Positions 53,563 to 63,859 of a stretch of 64,000 nucleotides of DNA are shown here, in pieces. Source of the DNA: Maricaulis sp039978735 (GTDB lineage: Bacteria > Pseudomonadota > Alphaproteobacteria > Caulobacterales > Maricaulaceae); the NCBI RefSeq assembly GCF_039978735.1, contig NZ_JBDWAS010000048.1, forward strand, positions 1-64,000, written 5' to 3'. Position numbers and translations under genes: made by a program. How positions within the stretch are numbered: the stretch's first letter is position 1; each line of letters opens with the position of its first letter. Below the pieces are notes generated by a model. The model was not told the DNA's origin. It did not search any database and saw only the letters and a program-made list of their open reading frames with translations.

Positions 53563-53582
53563 TGCCGCGCAGCGGCGGATGA

Positions 53583-53680
53583 GGGGCGCGCGGCAGAGCC
53601 GCGCATGAGACAAGCCTTTAGCGGGCCGCTGTCGCGGCCGCCCCTCACCTTTGATTCCTCTCCCCGGCGGGGGAGAGGGG
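53583..53680. repeat. Dispersed intergenic palindromic repeat, copy 2
   Basis: Nearly identical in reverse complement to 139-243, about 50 kb away. Shared blocks are GCGCGCGGCA, the GCCGCGC arm, GCGGCCGCCCCTCACC and TTTGATTCCTCTCC. It lies just before the purL stop. Confidence 0.7.
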
Positions 53681-53697
53681 AAAATGAGAGAGACCCG

Positions 53698-55926
<2,229 letters not shown>

Positions 55927-55944
55927 GGGTGCGTCTCGGTTCGT

Positions 55945-56289
55945 CTAGGCTTTGTCGGCGGAGAGGAAGTCGTCATGCTTGCGATGATCGTCCTCGACGG
56001 CCGGAATAATGGCCTCGACATCGAAATAGGGGGCAGAGAACAGCGCGGTATCGCGCAGGCAGTCGATGAAGCGGCGATAGGCCGCCAGGTCAGGCGTTTC
56101 CACCATCAGCACGTCGCTGCAATTCGCATTGAAGGCCTCGGCGTCGAAGAAGCGGCAATTGACCGTTTCAAAGCGCGCGATGATCGGTGCGATGGTTTTC
56201 TCGATAAAGGACGAGCGGGCTTCCCGGGACTTGCTCAGCCATTCCGGGCGGGCGGTCAGCAACAGGAAGACGGCATATTGCTCGGCCAT
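55945..56289 (-). CDS. Darcynin-like small protein
   Basis: A 114-residue protein with MAEQYAVFLLLTARPEWLSKSR at the start and predicted ferredoxin-like alpha/beta pattern. This resembles the darcynin family of small proteins of unknown function. It sits between purQ and purL in the purine operon with gaps of 4 and 18 bases, so it is probably co-transcribed. Assignment to darcynin rests on recollection of the N-terminus. Confidence 0.55.
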   Translation of the reverse strand: MAEQYAVFLLLTARPEWLSKSREARSSFIEKTIAPIIARFETVNCRFFDAEAFNANCSDVLMVETPDLAAYRRFIDCLRDTALFSAPYFDVEAIIPAVEDDHRKHDDFLSADKA

Positions 56290-56293
56290 CGGA

Positions 56294-56956
56294 TCACGCG
56301 CTCCCCAGGAGGCTCTCGAACAGTTTCAGCCCGTCCGTGCCGCCGTGCTTTTCGTCCACGGCGCGTTCCGGGTGGGGCATCATGCCCATGACATTACCCT
56401 GCTCGTTGGTGATGCCGGCGATGTCGCGCTTGGAGCCGTTCGGGTTCCTGCCGTAGCGGAAGATCACCTGGCCCTCGCCCTCGATCCGGTCGAGGGTCTC
56501 GTCGTCGGCGAAGTAATTGCCGTCATGGTGCGCGATCGGCACGATCAGTTCGGCACCGCCCTCATAGTGCGAGGTGAAGCGGGTATTGGCGTTCTCCACC
56601 TTCAGCTTCGCCTTCTCGCAGACGAATTTCAGGCCGGCATTGCGCATCAGCGCGCCGGGCAGGAGACCGCTTTCGGTGAGGATCTGGAAGCCGTTGCACA
56701 CGCCAAGGACCGGCGCACCGGTAGCCGCGTGGGCCACAATGGCCGGCATGATCGCCGAGCGCGAGGCCATGGCGCCACAGCGCAGATAGTCGCCATAGGA
56801 GAACCCGCCCGGCACCATCACGAAATCGGTGCCCTCGGGCAGTTCGCTTTCCTGGTGCCAGACCATGGCGGGGGCGTGGCCCGTGACTTTCGCGATCGCA
56901 TCATGGGCGTCGCGGTCGCAATTGGAGCCGGGGAAGACGATGACGGCGGATTTCAT
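56294..56956 (-). CDS. purQ: Phosphoribosylformylglycinamidine synthase glutaminase subunit PurQ
   Basis: A 220-residue class I glutamine amidotransferase. AVIVFPGSNCDRDAHDAIAK at the N-terminus and the nucleophile Cys in VLGVCNGFQILTESGLLPGA are diagnostic; the C-terminal MMPHPERAV contains the catalytic His/Glu. It supplies ammonia to PurL. It starts 15 bases after purS. Confidence 0.97.
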   Translation of the reverse strand: MKSAVIVFPGSNCDRDAHDAIAKVTGHAPAMVWHQESELPEGTDFVMVPGGFSYGDYLRCGAMASRSAIMPAIVAHAATGAPVLGVCNGFQILTESGLLPGALMRNAGLKFVCEKAKLKVENANTRFTSHYEGGAELIVPIAHHDGNYFADDETLDRIEGEGQVIFRYGRNPNGSKRDIAGITNEQGNVMGMMPHPERAVDEKHGGTDGLKLFESLLGSA

Positions 56957-56971
56957 CTCGGCCGGACCCCG

Positions 56972-57211
56972 CTATTCCAGCTCGATCGAGTAACTCTCGA
57001 TCACCGGGTTGGAGAGGAGTTTGGCGCACATTTCCTCGACCCGGGTGCGGGCCTTTTCGGCATCGTCGCCGGTCAGGTCCAGCTCGATCAGCTTGCCCTG
57101 GCGGGCCTCGACGACTTCGTCATAGCCCATATTGTGCAGCGCGCCGGCGACGGCGGCTCCCTGGGGATCAAGGACGCCGGGTTTCAGATAGACGTGGATT
57201 TTCGCTTTCAC
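56972..57211 (-). CDS. purS: Phosphoribosylformylglycinamidine synthase subunit PurS
   Basis: A 79-residue adaptor that joins PurL and PurQ. The frame is open to 57331, but GTG 57211 gives the expected start VKAKIHVYLKPGVLDPQG and normal length; no better ribosome-binding site was found upstream. It is followed by purQ. A sulfotransferase-like gene on the other strand lies between it and purC. Confidence 0.9.
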   Translation of the reverse strand: MKAKIHVYLKPGVLDPQGAAVAGALHNMGYDEVVEARQGKLIELDLTGDDAEKARTRVEEMCAKLLSNPVIESYSIELE

Positions 57212-57508
57212 GGGCTCGACTCGCTTTTCAAGGCCTGAAATTCGCGCCCTCAATAAAGCGACATGGCCTTGGGCGCAATTGACAAGGGGGTCGAGTTTCA
57301 GTGGACGAATGGTCTCCCGGTTCAGGCTCACAGTGCAAATCGATCAAGGGGCCGCCGGCGCGGGGCTCTGGGGGCAACGCAAACGACGGCCATTTTCCAC
57401 GGCGCTCACAGCGGCCGTGGGTGCGGCGTTTCTGTATGGAGGCCCCGGCGATGCCTTCTACAGACATTCGCGGCTGTCCGGGCTGCAGCAGAATGTCGGC
57501 CGGAGCCG

Positions 57509-58573
57509 ATGATTGACTCTCGGTGGCTGGAGTTTTTTATCGGCCGTCGGTGGGGACACGACGGGGGGCGCTCTGTGGCATTCTCAAGGACGTTGAAGGT
57601 TGTTCTTCATATTGGCCGGCACAAGACCGGCACATCAAGCGTGCAGAGGTATCTCAGCAAGAACAGGGAAGCGCTGAAGCGGGACGGTGTTCTATATCCC
57701 GATCTTGGCATTCTCTCGGGCCGGATCGAGACCGCTCATCACGAATTTGTCCACGCGTTACAGCGGGGGGACACAAGCGCGGCCGAAAATTTTTTGCGAG
57801 AAATAGAGCGTCAGCAAAACGAATCGAATTGTAGCACTTTGGTACTTAGTAGTGAGTCGTTTCAAAATATAAAAAATTCTTCTTCTTTAAAAGAAATGTT
57901 TTCCGGTCATCATTTGTACACGATTTGTTATATCAGGGAAATTGTTGGTTATTATTGTTCAAGCTATGCGCAATTCATTCATGCGAATAATTGTTTCGCA
58001 GACCCGTATTCGTACTTGAGGATGTTTGACACCCGTTTGGGTGAATTTGTAAGTGCCTGGTACGAATTTTCTCACGGTTCCTGTTTTCGTTACTTTAACA
58101 AAAATCTCCTGGAGGAAGGGGATATAGTTCAGGATTTTTGTCATCACGCGGAGCTTCCGTACTATCCGTCAACTGTTCTGGACGAATGGGAGAGCAATGT
58201 AAGTATTGGCGGAAACTTGTTGTATTTTAAGTTGATTTGCAATGCTTTCGGTGGGTTGAGTAGGGATTCATATTACGCTCTTGGCGAGCTGGCAGGAAAG
58301 AAAAGGAAATTTCGTGAGAAAATACCTGTTCCGGTCCAGACTCAATCTGAGCTGCGTTCGCGTGGATACAACACAGTCCTGAAAAGGGTCACCGGCTGTG
58401 AACCGAAATTGCGTGATTATTCAAAAAATACACCGTTTCCCGACGTGTCCAGCTTGCGTGAGGATATCGAGCTTATCCTCGACAATGCGGTCGTGCGGCG
58501 CGACTTCGACGAATTGAGCGTTTCGCCAACGCTGTTCACGAGATCAGCGAACTCTTTTTCACGCGGGGATTGA
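57509..58573 (+). CDS. Sulfotransferase-like protein, probably acquired
   Basis: A 354-residue protein. HIGRHKTGTSSVQRYL near the N-terminus is the 5'-phosphosulfate-binding loop of PAPS sulfotransferases. A LYTICYIREIVGYYCSSYAQ stretch in the middle recalls the 3'-phosphate motif with Arg and Ser. From about 57780 to 58400 the DNA is clearly AT-richer than its neighbours, which suggests transfer. ATG 57509 has GGAG upstream; a TTG near 57592 is an alternative. It is inserted, in opposite orientation, between purC and purS. Confidence 0.7.
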   Translation: MIDSRWLEFFIGRRWGHDGGRSVAFSRTLKVVLHIGRHKTGTSSVQRYLSKNREALKRDGVLYPDLGILSGRIETAHHEFVHALQRGDTSAAENFLREIERQQNESNCSTLVLSSESFQNIKNSSSLKEMFSGHHLYTICYIREIVGYYCSSYAQFIHANNCFADPYSYLRMFDTRLGEFVSAWYEFSHGSCFRYFNKNLLEEGDIVQDFCHHAELPYYPSTVLDEWESNVSIGGNLLYFKLICNAFGGLSRDSYYALGELAGKKRKFREKIPVPVQTQSELRSRGYNTVLKRVTGCEPKLRDYSKNTPFPDVSSLREDIELILDNAVVRRDFDELSVSPTLFTRSANSFSRGD

Positions 58574-58619
58574 TCGCCGGCTATCTCGCCGCGCCGAAAC
58601 CGGAAGGTGCTTGCGGATC

Positions 58620-58652
58620 AGCCCGCCTCGACGGGAAATCGGTGAGGCGGGT
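58620..58652. terminator. Weak bidirectional hairpin between the sulfotransferase-like gene and purC
   Basis: GCCCGCCTC and GAGGCGGGT form a stem with a loose loop. On the plus strand it is followed by TTATTT. It ends at the purC stop and lies 47 bases past the sulfotransferase stop. T-runs are short, so strength is uncertain. Confidence 0.4.
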
Positions 58653-59407
58653 TATTTCCCCTCATTTGTTGGCGTCTGGCCGTGTTCCTTCATGATACCC
58701 AGGCGGCGGGCCACGTCGGCATAGGCCTCGGTGACATTGCCCAGATCGCGGCGGAACCGGTCCTTGTCCATCTTTTCGTTGGTTTCCATGTCCCACAGGC
58801 GGCAGCTGTCCGGGCTGATCTCGTCGGCCAGCACGGTGCGCACCATGTCGCCCTCGTAGAGGCGGCCGAATTCCAGCTTGAAGTCGACGAGGCGGATACC
58901 GGCGGCGGAGAACATGCCGGACAGGAAGTCGTTCACCCGCAGCGTCATCGCCATCATGTCGTCGATCTCCTGGGTGGAGGCCCAGTTGAACGCCGTGATG
59001 TGCTCTTCGGACACCATCGGATCGCCCAGCTCGTCCTTCTTGTAGTAGAATTCGACGATGGAGCGCGGCAGCGGGTCGCCTTCCGGCACGCCCAGGCGCT
59101 GGCTGATCGAACCGGCGGCGACATTGCGGCAGACCACTTCCAGCGGAATGATCTCGACCTGGCGCACCAGTTGTTCGCGCATGTTCAGACGCTTGATGAA
59201 ATGGGTCGGAATGCCGATCCGGCCGAGCCCGAGCATGATATACTCGGAAATCCGGTTGTTCAGCACGCCCTTGCCCTCGAGCGTGGCCTTCTTCTGGTTG
59301 TTGAAGGCGGTGGCGTCGTCCTTGAAATACTGCACGATCGTGCCCGGTTCGGGGCCTTCATACAGGATCTTGGCCTTGCCTTCGTAGATCATCTTGCGGC
59401 GGGACAT
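58652..59407 (-). CDS. purC: Phosphoribosylaminoimidazole-succinocarboxamide synthase PurC
   Basis: A 251-residue SAICAR synthase. RRKMIYEGKAKILYEGPEPG and YFKDDATAFNNQKK at the N-terminus and EVVCRNVAAGSISQRLG and VDFKLEFGRLYEGDMV are family motifs. ATG 59407 has GGAG nine bases upstream; an in-frame ATG at 59422 would add five residues. In related genomes purC, purS, purQ and purL are contiguous; here a foreign-looking gene intervenes. Confidence 0.97.
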   Translation of the reverse strand: MSRRKMIYEGKAKILYEGPEPGTIVQYFKDDATAFNNQKKATLEGKGVLNNRISEYIMLGLGRIGIPTHFIKRLNMREQLVRQVEIIPLEVVCRNVAAGSISQRLGVPEGDPLPRSIVEFYYKKDELGDPMVSEEHITAFNWASTQEIDDMMAMTLRVNDFLSGMFSAAGIRLVDFKLEFGRLYEGDMVRTVLADEISPDSCRLWDMETNEKMDKDRFRRDLGNVTEAYADVARRLGIMKEHGQTPTNEGK

Positions 59408-59661
59408 GGGCGGACGCTCCATTGGCGGTCAGCCCCGGCAGCCGGGGCAGTCGACCCGAAAAGAGAGACGCGGCCCGAATCGAGAACCGGACCGCGCATC
59501 GAAGGGGGGAAAATATCCGCGTGCGCGTCCCTCTGCAACGTCTTGCCGCGGTGCGGTAGGATTGTTTCGAGATCGCCGCATCCTTGTGTGCGGTGAAGAT
59601 TGATTTAGACCCCTTGCCGAGCTAGTCACTCGGGCAAATGGACATCCTCAAGGAGAGACCC

Positions 59662-59985
59662 ATGTCGGGCATCAACGATCGCGAAAAAGGCTTCGAGAAC
59701 AAGTTCGCGCACGACCAGGAACTCGAATTCAAGGCGGCCGCCCGCCGCAACAAGCTCCTGGGCCTGTGGGCTGCCGAGCTGATGGGCCTCGATGGCGAAG
59801 CCGCGGCCGAATACGCCAAGTCGGTCATCGTTGCCGATTTCGAGGAAGCCGGCGATGACGACGTCTTCCGCAAGGTGCGCGGCGATCTGGACGCCCGCAA
59901 TGTCGACCTGTCCGACCACCTGCTGCGCAAGCAGATGGACGACCTCCTCGCCACCGCCCGCCAGCAGATCCAGGCCGAAGGCTAG
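59662..59985 (+). CDS. DUF1476 protein, zeta-type F1Fo-ATPase inhibitor
   Basis: A 107-residue helical protein. FENKFAHDQELEFKAAARRN and LLGLWAAELMGLDGEAAAEYAK match the alphaproteobacterial DUF1476 family, whose Paracoccus member, the zeta subunit, inhibits ATP hydrolysis by the F1Fo-ATPase. ATG 59662 has AAGGAGAG upstream. It stands alone between purC and a thioredoxin-like gene. Confidence 0.92.
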   Translation: MSGINDREKGFENKFAHDQELEFKAAARRNKLLGLWAAELMGLDGEAAAEYAKSVIVADFEEAGDDDVFRKVRGDLDARNVDLSDHLLRKQMDDLLATARQQIQAEG

Positions 59986-60022
59986 GTCCGGTTCGCGCCT
60001 CGCCCGTAACCGGGGAGGCGCG

Positions 60023-60466
60023 TCAGCCCTCGACGCTTTCCAGCCGGTCGACGACGACCAGCCAGCGCTCCAGGGCTTCGCGGATACGGGTACGGTCATA
60101 ATCCATCGTGACGATCTCGAATACCTGCCCGGTCTCGCGATCCATCAGCACGAGGAAACCGGTGCGGCCGGCCAGCTCGTCATAAAGCGGTGCGATGCCT
60201 TCTTCCTCGGCCAGACCGCGCAGAGCGTCGCGCTGGCCCCAGGTGAAGTTGAACCGCACCCAGCCGATCGGTTCACCGGCCATCTCCTCGCGCACATCCT
60301 CGACCCGCGGTTCCAGCACGCGGCAGGCGCCGCACCAGGATGAGCGGAACATCGCGGCCACCAGGCGCGGCTCTTCCGCCGGAGCTGCCTCGTCCCAGGC
60401 GGCCCGCACGAAATTGGGTCCAAGAAACAGGGCCAGTCCGGCCAGCACGGCAGCAATCAGTCGCAT
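60023..60466 (-). CDS. Periplasmic thioredoxin-like protein
   Basis: A 147-residue exported protein (signal about 1-22, ending FVRA). The active site is WCGAC in FRSSWCGACRVLEPRVEDV. The C-terminal GRTGFLVLMDRETGQV is the expected beta strand with a cis-Pro region not obvious. It could be a thiol:disulfide exchange protein. A 29-base hairpin lies just past its stop. Confidence 0.75.
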   Translation of the reverse strand: MRLIAAVLAGLALFLGPNFVRAAWDEAAPAEEPRLVAAMFRSSWCGACRVLEPRVEDVREEMAGEPIGWVRFNFTWGQRDALRGLAEEEGIAPLYDELAGRTGFLVLMDRETGQVFEIVTMDYDRTRIREALERWLVVVDRLESVEG

Positions 60467-60541
60467 ATCGATCTTCCTCCAGGACGACCCGTTTAGCCGC
60501 GGCGTCCCCGGCGGTCACTGCACGAAGCGATCACGCTGGCG

Positions 60542-61102
60542 TCATTCCGCAGCATCCGGCTTTACCAGGCCCGGCAGGCCGTCAATCGACTCGGCATTGC
60601 CGGTATAGCGGCGTTCGCGCCAGACCTCGTCGGTACGGTGCTCGTTATAGCGGATCAGCTGGTCGCGCTCGCCCTTGAAATCGTAGAAGGGCACGCCCCA
60701 GCCGCAACTGTCGGCGATGCGGTGGATCTTCGCGGTGATGATCGCGCGTACTTTGGGGAAGTCCGGGAAGAGGGCCTTCTTCTCTGCAAAGCCCGGATCG
60801 TCGAAACAGGTCGCTTCGCCCGTGCCGTAGAGGCGCAATATGTTCGCTGCGCCCTCGAAGGCGCAGAACATGAAGGTGATCCGCCCGTTCTGGCGCAGAT
60901 GCGCAATCGTCTCCACACCCGACCCGCCCAGATCGAGGAAAGCCACCTCGTTCGGCCCCAGTATGCGGAAACTGTCATAGCCCTTGGGCGAGACATTCAC
61001 ATGCCCCTCATCCCCCGACGGCGCCGTCGCCACAAAGAACATCTTCTGCTTTTCGATGAAGGCCGTGAGGCGATCGTCGATCGAGTCGTAGAGCTTGGAC
61101 AT
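60542..61102 (-). CDS. Pyridoxamine 5'-phosphate oxidase-like flavoprotein
   Basis: A 186-residue split-barrel FMN protein. KMFFVATAPSGDEGHVNVSP at the N-terminus and FLDLGGSGVETIAHLRQNGR are typical of PPOX family members of about 190 residues. Substrate is unknown; true PNPOx activity is not implied. A 517-base gene-free interval with repeats lies upstream of it (61103-61619). Confidence 0.85.
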   Translation of the reverse strand: MSKLYDSIDDRLTAFIEKQKMFFVATAPSGDEGHVNVSPKGYDSFRILGPNEVAFLDLGGSGVETIAHLRQNGRITFMFCAFEGAANILRLYGTGEATCFDDPGFAEKKALFPDFPKVRAIITAKIHRIADSCGWGVPFYDFKGERDQLIRYNEHRTDEVWRERRYTGNAESIDGLPGLVKPDAAE

Positions 61103-61190
61103 GGGGGGAATTTAGGGGGCGCGCTGCAGCGTGCAACTTACAAATCGGCCGCGGGGCGTGCTTGGTCTTGTTGTCCGAGCCCCATCAAAC

Positions 61191-61292
61191 GTCACCCTGA
61201 CGAAGGTCAGGGCCCAGTTCAAAGGACTGGATTGAGCCAGGCCTGGCACCAGCTCGCTCTATAAACTGGGTCCTGACCTTCGTCAGGATGAC
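61191..61292. repeat. Dispersed inverted repeat of the GTCACCCTGAC type, copy 2
   Basis: Arms of 29 bases at 61191-61219 and 61264-61292 are inverse complements with two mismatches (GTCACCCTGACGAAGG type and its partner). They could form a long hairpin. Together with 61370-61492 and 53330-53496 they are a small family of intergenic palindromes. Confidence 0.8.
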
Positions 61293-61369
61293 GGGGTAGG
61301 GGCGGTCTTTCTGAGCTTGAATGCTGTGCCAACAGCCGCAATCTTGCTGAATCCCGGCTTCAATCACCG

Positions 61370-61492
61370 TCACCCTGACCCCCGCCTTCGCGGGCGCAGG
61401 CTTCGGTCAGGGCCCAGTTCATAAGGCCGGGTTGAGCCAGACTTGGCACTGGATCGCTTGACGATCTGGGTCCCGCTCTCGTCGGGATGACG
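61370..61492. repeat. Dispersed inverted repeat of the GTCACCCTGAC type, copy 3
   Basis: It opens with CACCCTGACCCCCGC and GGGCGCAGGCTTCGGTCAGG and closes with ATCTGGGTCCCG and TCGTCGGGATGAC. The blocks match 53330-53496 closely. It is in the gene-free interval between the PPOX gene and purB; no gene is seen there. Confidence 0.8.
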
Positions 61493-61619
61493 GGTTCAGG
61501 GCGGGCACGTTTCGTGCCCTGAAAAACCGGATACGGCGAAGTGGCTGGCATGCGCTCTATGGATGATTGCGAGCGGTACTCGCACGTCCAAGCCTGCCTC
61601 AGTCGTATCGCGAAAACGC

Positions 61620-62921
61620 CTACTCCCCGAACACCCGCCGGAAAATCGTGTCCACATGCTTCATGTGGTAGGCCTCGTCGAAACAGGCCTCGATCTGCTC
61701 GTTCGAGAGCAGGGCGGTGACCTCGGCGTCAGCCTTCAGGTGGTCGACCAGCATGCCGCCTTCATCCCAGGTCTTCATGCCGTTGCGCTGGACCAGGCGA
61801 TAGCTCACCTCGCGGCTTGCGCCGGCCTGGGTGAGGGCCAAAAGGACGCGCTGGGAATTGTGGATGCCGCCATAGGCGTTGAGGTTTTCCGCGCAGCGGT
61901 CGGCATGGACGATCAGTTTCTCGATCATGCCGGCGGTGCGGTGCAGGGCGAAGTCCAGATGCACATTGGCGTCCGGACCGATGCCGCGCTCGACGGAGGA
62001 GTGGGAGATGTCCCGCTCGTGCCACAGCGCCACATTCTCCATCGCCGGCACCACGGCCGAGCGCACCAGGCGGGCCTGGCCGGTCAGGTTCTCCGTCAGG
62101 ATCGGATTGCGCTTGTGCGGCATGGCCGACGAGCCCTTCTGGCCCGGCGAGAAATATTCCTGCGCCTCGCGCACTTCGGAGCGCTGGAGATGGCGCACCT
62201 CGATGGCGATATTCTCGATCGCCGAGGCGATCAGGCCCAGCACGGCGAAATAATTGGCGTGGCGGTCGCGCGGGATGACCTGGGTGGAGATCGGCTCCAC
62301 CGTCAGGCCCATCTGTTCGGCGACATGTTCTTCCACCGCCGGATCGACATTCGCGAACGTGCCGATGGCACCGGAAATGGCGCAGGTGGCGATCTCGTCA
62401 CGCGCCCGCACCAGGCGGTCGCGATTGCGGGCAAACTCGGCATAGAAGCGCGCGAATTTCAGGCCCATCGTCGTCGGCTCGGCGTGGATGCCGTGCGAGC
62501 GGCCGATACAGGCGGTGTATTTGTGCTCTTCCGCGCGCGCCTTCAGCGCCGTCAGCACGCGGTCCATGCCCTCCAGCAACAGGTCGGCGGACTGTTTCAT
62601 CTGCACGGCGAGGCAGGTGTCCAGCACGTCCGAGGAGGTCAGGCCCTGGTGGACGAAGCGGCTCTCTTCGCCGACATGCTCGGCCAGATGGGTGAGGAAG
62701 GCGATGACGTCATGCTTCACCTCGGCCTCGATCTCGTTGATCCGGTCGACGTCGAACTCGACATCCTTGGCCTTCCAGACCGCCTCGACCGCCGATTGCG
62801 GCACCACACCCAGCTCCGCCAGCTTCTCCGTCGCGTGCGCCTCGATCAGGTACCAGATCCTGTACTTGTTCTGGTCCGACCAGATGGCGGCCATTTCCGG
62901 ACGGGTATAGCGGGGGATCAT
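61620..62921 (-). CDS. purB: Adenylosuccinate lyase PurB
   Basis: A 433-residue fumarase/aspartase superfamily enzyme, acting twice in purine synthesis. GSSAMPHKRNPILTENLTG is the signature loop with the catalytic Ser; DRINEIEAEVKHDVIAFLTH near the N-terminus and RSHGIHAEPTTMGLKFA follow. It is separate from the other pur genes by about 2.2 kb. A RAYT/REP block lies just upstream of its start. Confidence 0.97.
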   Translation of the reverse strand: MIPRYTRPEMAAIWSDQNKYRIWYLIEAHATEKLAELGVVPQSAVEAVWKAKDVEFDVDRINEIEAEVKHDVIAFLTHLAEHVGEESRFVHQGLTSSDVLDTCLAVQMKQSADLLLEGMDRVLTALKARAEEHKYTACIGRSHGIHAEPTTMGLKFARFYAEFARNRDRLVRARDEIATCAISGAIGTFANVDPAVEEHVAEQMGLTVEPISTQVIPRDRHANYFAVLGLIASAIENIAIEVRHLQRSEVREAQEYFSPGQKGSSAMPHKRNPILTENLTGQARLVRSAVVPAMENVALWHERDISHSSVERGIGPDANVHLDFALHRTAGMIEKLIVHADRCAENLNAYGGIHNSQRVLLALTQAGASREVSYRLVQRNGMKTWDEGGMLVDHLKADAEVTALLSNEQIEACFDEAYHMKHVDTIFRRVFGE

Positions 62922-62998
62922 CGGCGGTGCTCCGTGTGCGATGTGGAGAAGCGCGGGGGATGCTCTGAAAGAGCGGGAAGGTCAAGTGTGGGGATCGA

Positions 62999-63025
62999 GG
63001 GACATGTACCTTTGGTACGTGTCCC
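62999..63025 (+). repeat. REP hairpin 1
   Basis: GGGACATGTACC and GGTACGTGTCCC arms flank TTT and are preceded by GA. It is the exact inverse complement of 63097-63123. It is one of four REP-type palindromes around the RAYT gene. Confidence 0.85.
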
Positions 63026-63096
63026 GGGGAACTGGGGCGACAGCCTTCAGGCAGCGTCGGACGCTTCCGGCTCTTCCGGCGCCTCCTCTCTCTTCC

Positions 63097-63123
63097 GGGA
63101 CACGTACCAAAGGTACATGTCCC
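63097..63123 (-). repeat. REP hairpin 2
   Basis: Inverse complement of REP 1, followed by CTC. REP 1 and 2 form an inverted pair with 71 bases between them, as in REPIN units. Confidence 0.85.
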
Positions 63124-63209
63124 TCTGAGAAGTCTTCAAAATATATCTATGATTGAGACTCTTCTGTTTTGCTCTTATAAAGTGTAAATCTCAACCGATG
63201 GAGACCGGC

Positions 63210-63740
63210 ATGCCGCGCTCCGCCCGCATCGTCTATCCAGGCACGCCGCACCACGTCACCCAGCGCGGCAATCGCCGGCAGCAGGTCTTCTTCAGCGACG
63301 ATGATTATGCCCGCTATATCCGGTTGCTGACCGAGTCCTGCCAACAGGAAGCGGTCCAGTGCAGGGCCTATTGCCTGATGCCCAATCACGTCCATCTCGT
63401 CCTCGTCCCGGATGATGCAGGCGGGCTGTCGAGGGCCATTGGGCGAACGCACCGGCTATACACCCAGTACTACAATCAGGGGGCGGGCGGAGCAGGCCTC
63501 CTCTGGCAAGGCCGCTACAAGTCATCGCCGATGGATGAAGACCGCCTGTTCGCTGCCTGCCGCTACATCGAGTTCAATCCCGTGCGAGCGGGCCTGGTCG
63601 CGCGTGCCGAGGACTGGCGCTGGTCAAGCGTGCATGCTCATCTGGCGGGCCGGGATGACGATCTGGTGCGGGTCGGACCGATGCAGGATCGTGTCGCCGA
63701 CTGGGAAGCCTACCTGCACGCCATCGACCCCTACGCCTAG
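63210..63740 (+). CDS. REP-associated tyrosine transposase (RAYT, Y1 HUH)
   Basis: A 176-residue transposase. ARIVYPGTPHHVTQRGNRRQ is at the start. The HUH metal motif is in CLMPNHVHLVLVPDD. The probable nucleophile Tyr lies in LYTQYYNQG, and CRYIEFNPVRAGLV is the C-terminal family motif. ATG 63210 has GGAG six bases upstream; an ATG at 63198 is an alternative. REP hairpins on both sides are the expected substrates. Confidence 0.9.
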   Translation: MPRSARIVYPGTPHHVTQRGNRRQQVFFSDDDYARYIRLLTESCQQEAVQCRAYCLMPNHVHLVLVPDDAGGLSRAIGRTHRLYTQYYNQGAGGAGLLWQGRYKSSPMDEDRLFAACRYIEFNPVRAGLVARAEDWRWSSVHAHLAGRDDDLVRVGPMQDRVADWEAYLHAIDPYA

Positions 63741-63750
63741 CGCGAACCGA

Positions 63751-63777
63751 GGGACATGTACCTTGGGTACGTGTCCC
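63751..63777 (+). repeat. REP hairpin 3
   Basis: GGGACATGTACC and GGTACGTGTCCC arms with loop TTG, preceded by CGA. It lies ten bases past the RAYT stop. It differs from REP 1 only in the loop. Confidence 0.85.
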
Positions 63778-63832
63778 GGCGAGTAACCGACGGCACATCG
63801 CTTCTGTCTACAGGAAAGCCCCTCGTTTTCCC

Positions 63833-63859
63833 GGGACACGTACCCTAGGTACATGTCCC
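63833..63859 (-). repeat. REP hairpin 4
   Basis: Inverse partner of REP 3 with one loop change (CTA for CAA). It is 55 bases from REP 3. After it, the window's last 140 bases show no gene I can support. Confidence 0.85.

Noticed and set aside
57263..57508. Extra N-terminal 82 codons of the sulfotransferase-like frame
   Set aside because: The prefix has no domain or ribosome-binding site, and the recognised domain starts after ATG 57509.
59994..60022. CGCGCCTC/GAGGCGCG hairpin after the thioredoxin-like and DUF1476 stops
   Set aside because: It has no T-run on either strand, so a terminator call would be weak; it may still stabilise transcript ends.
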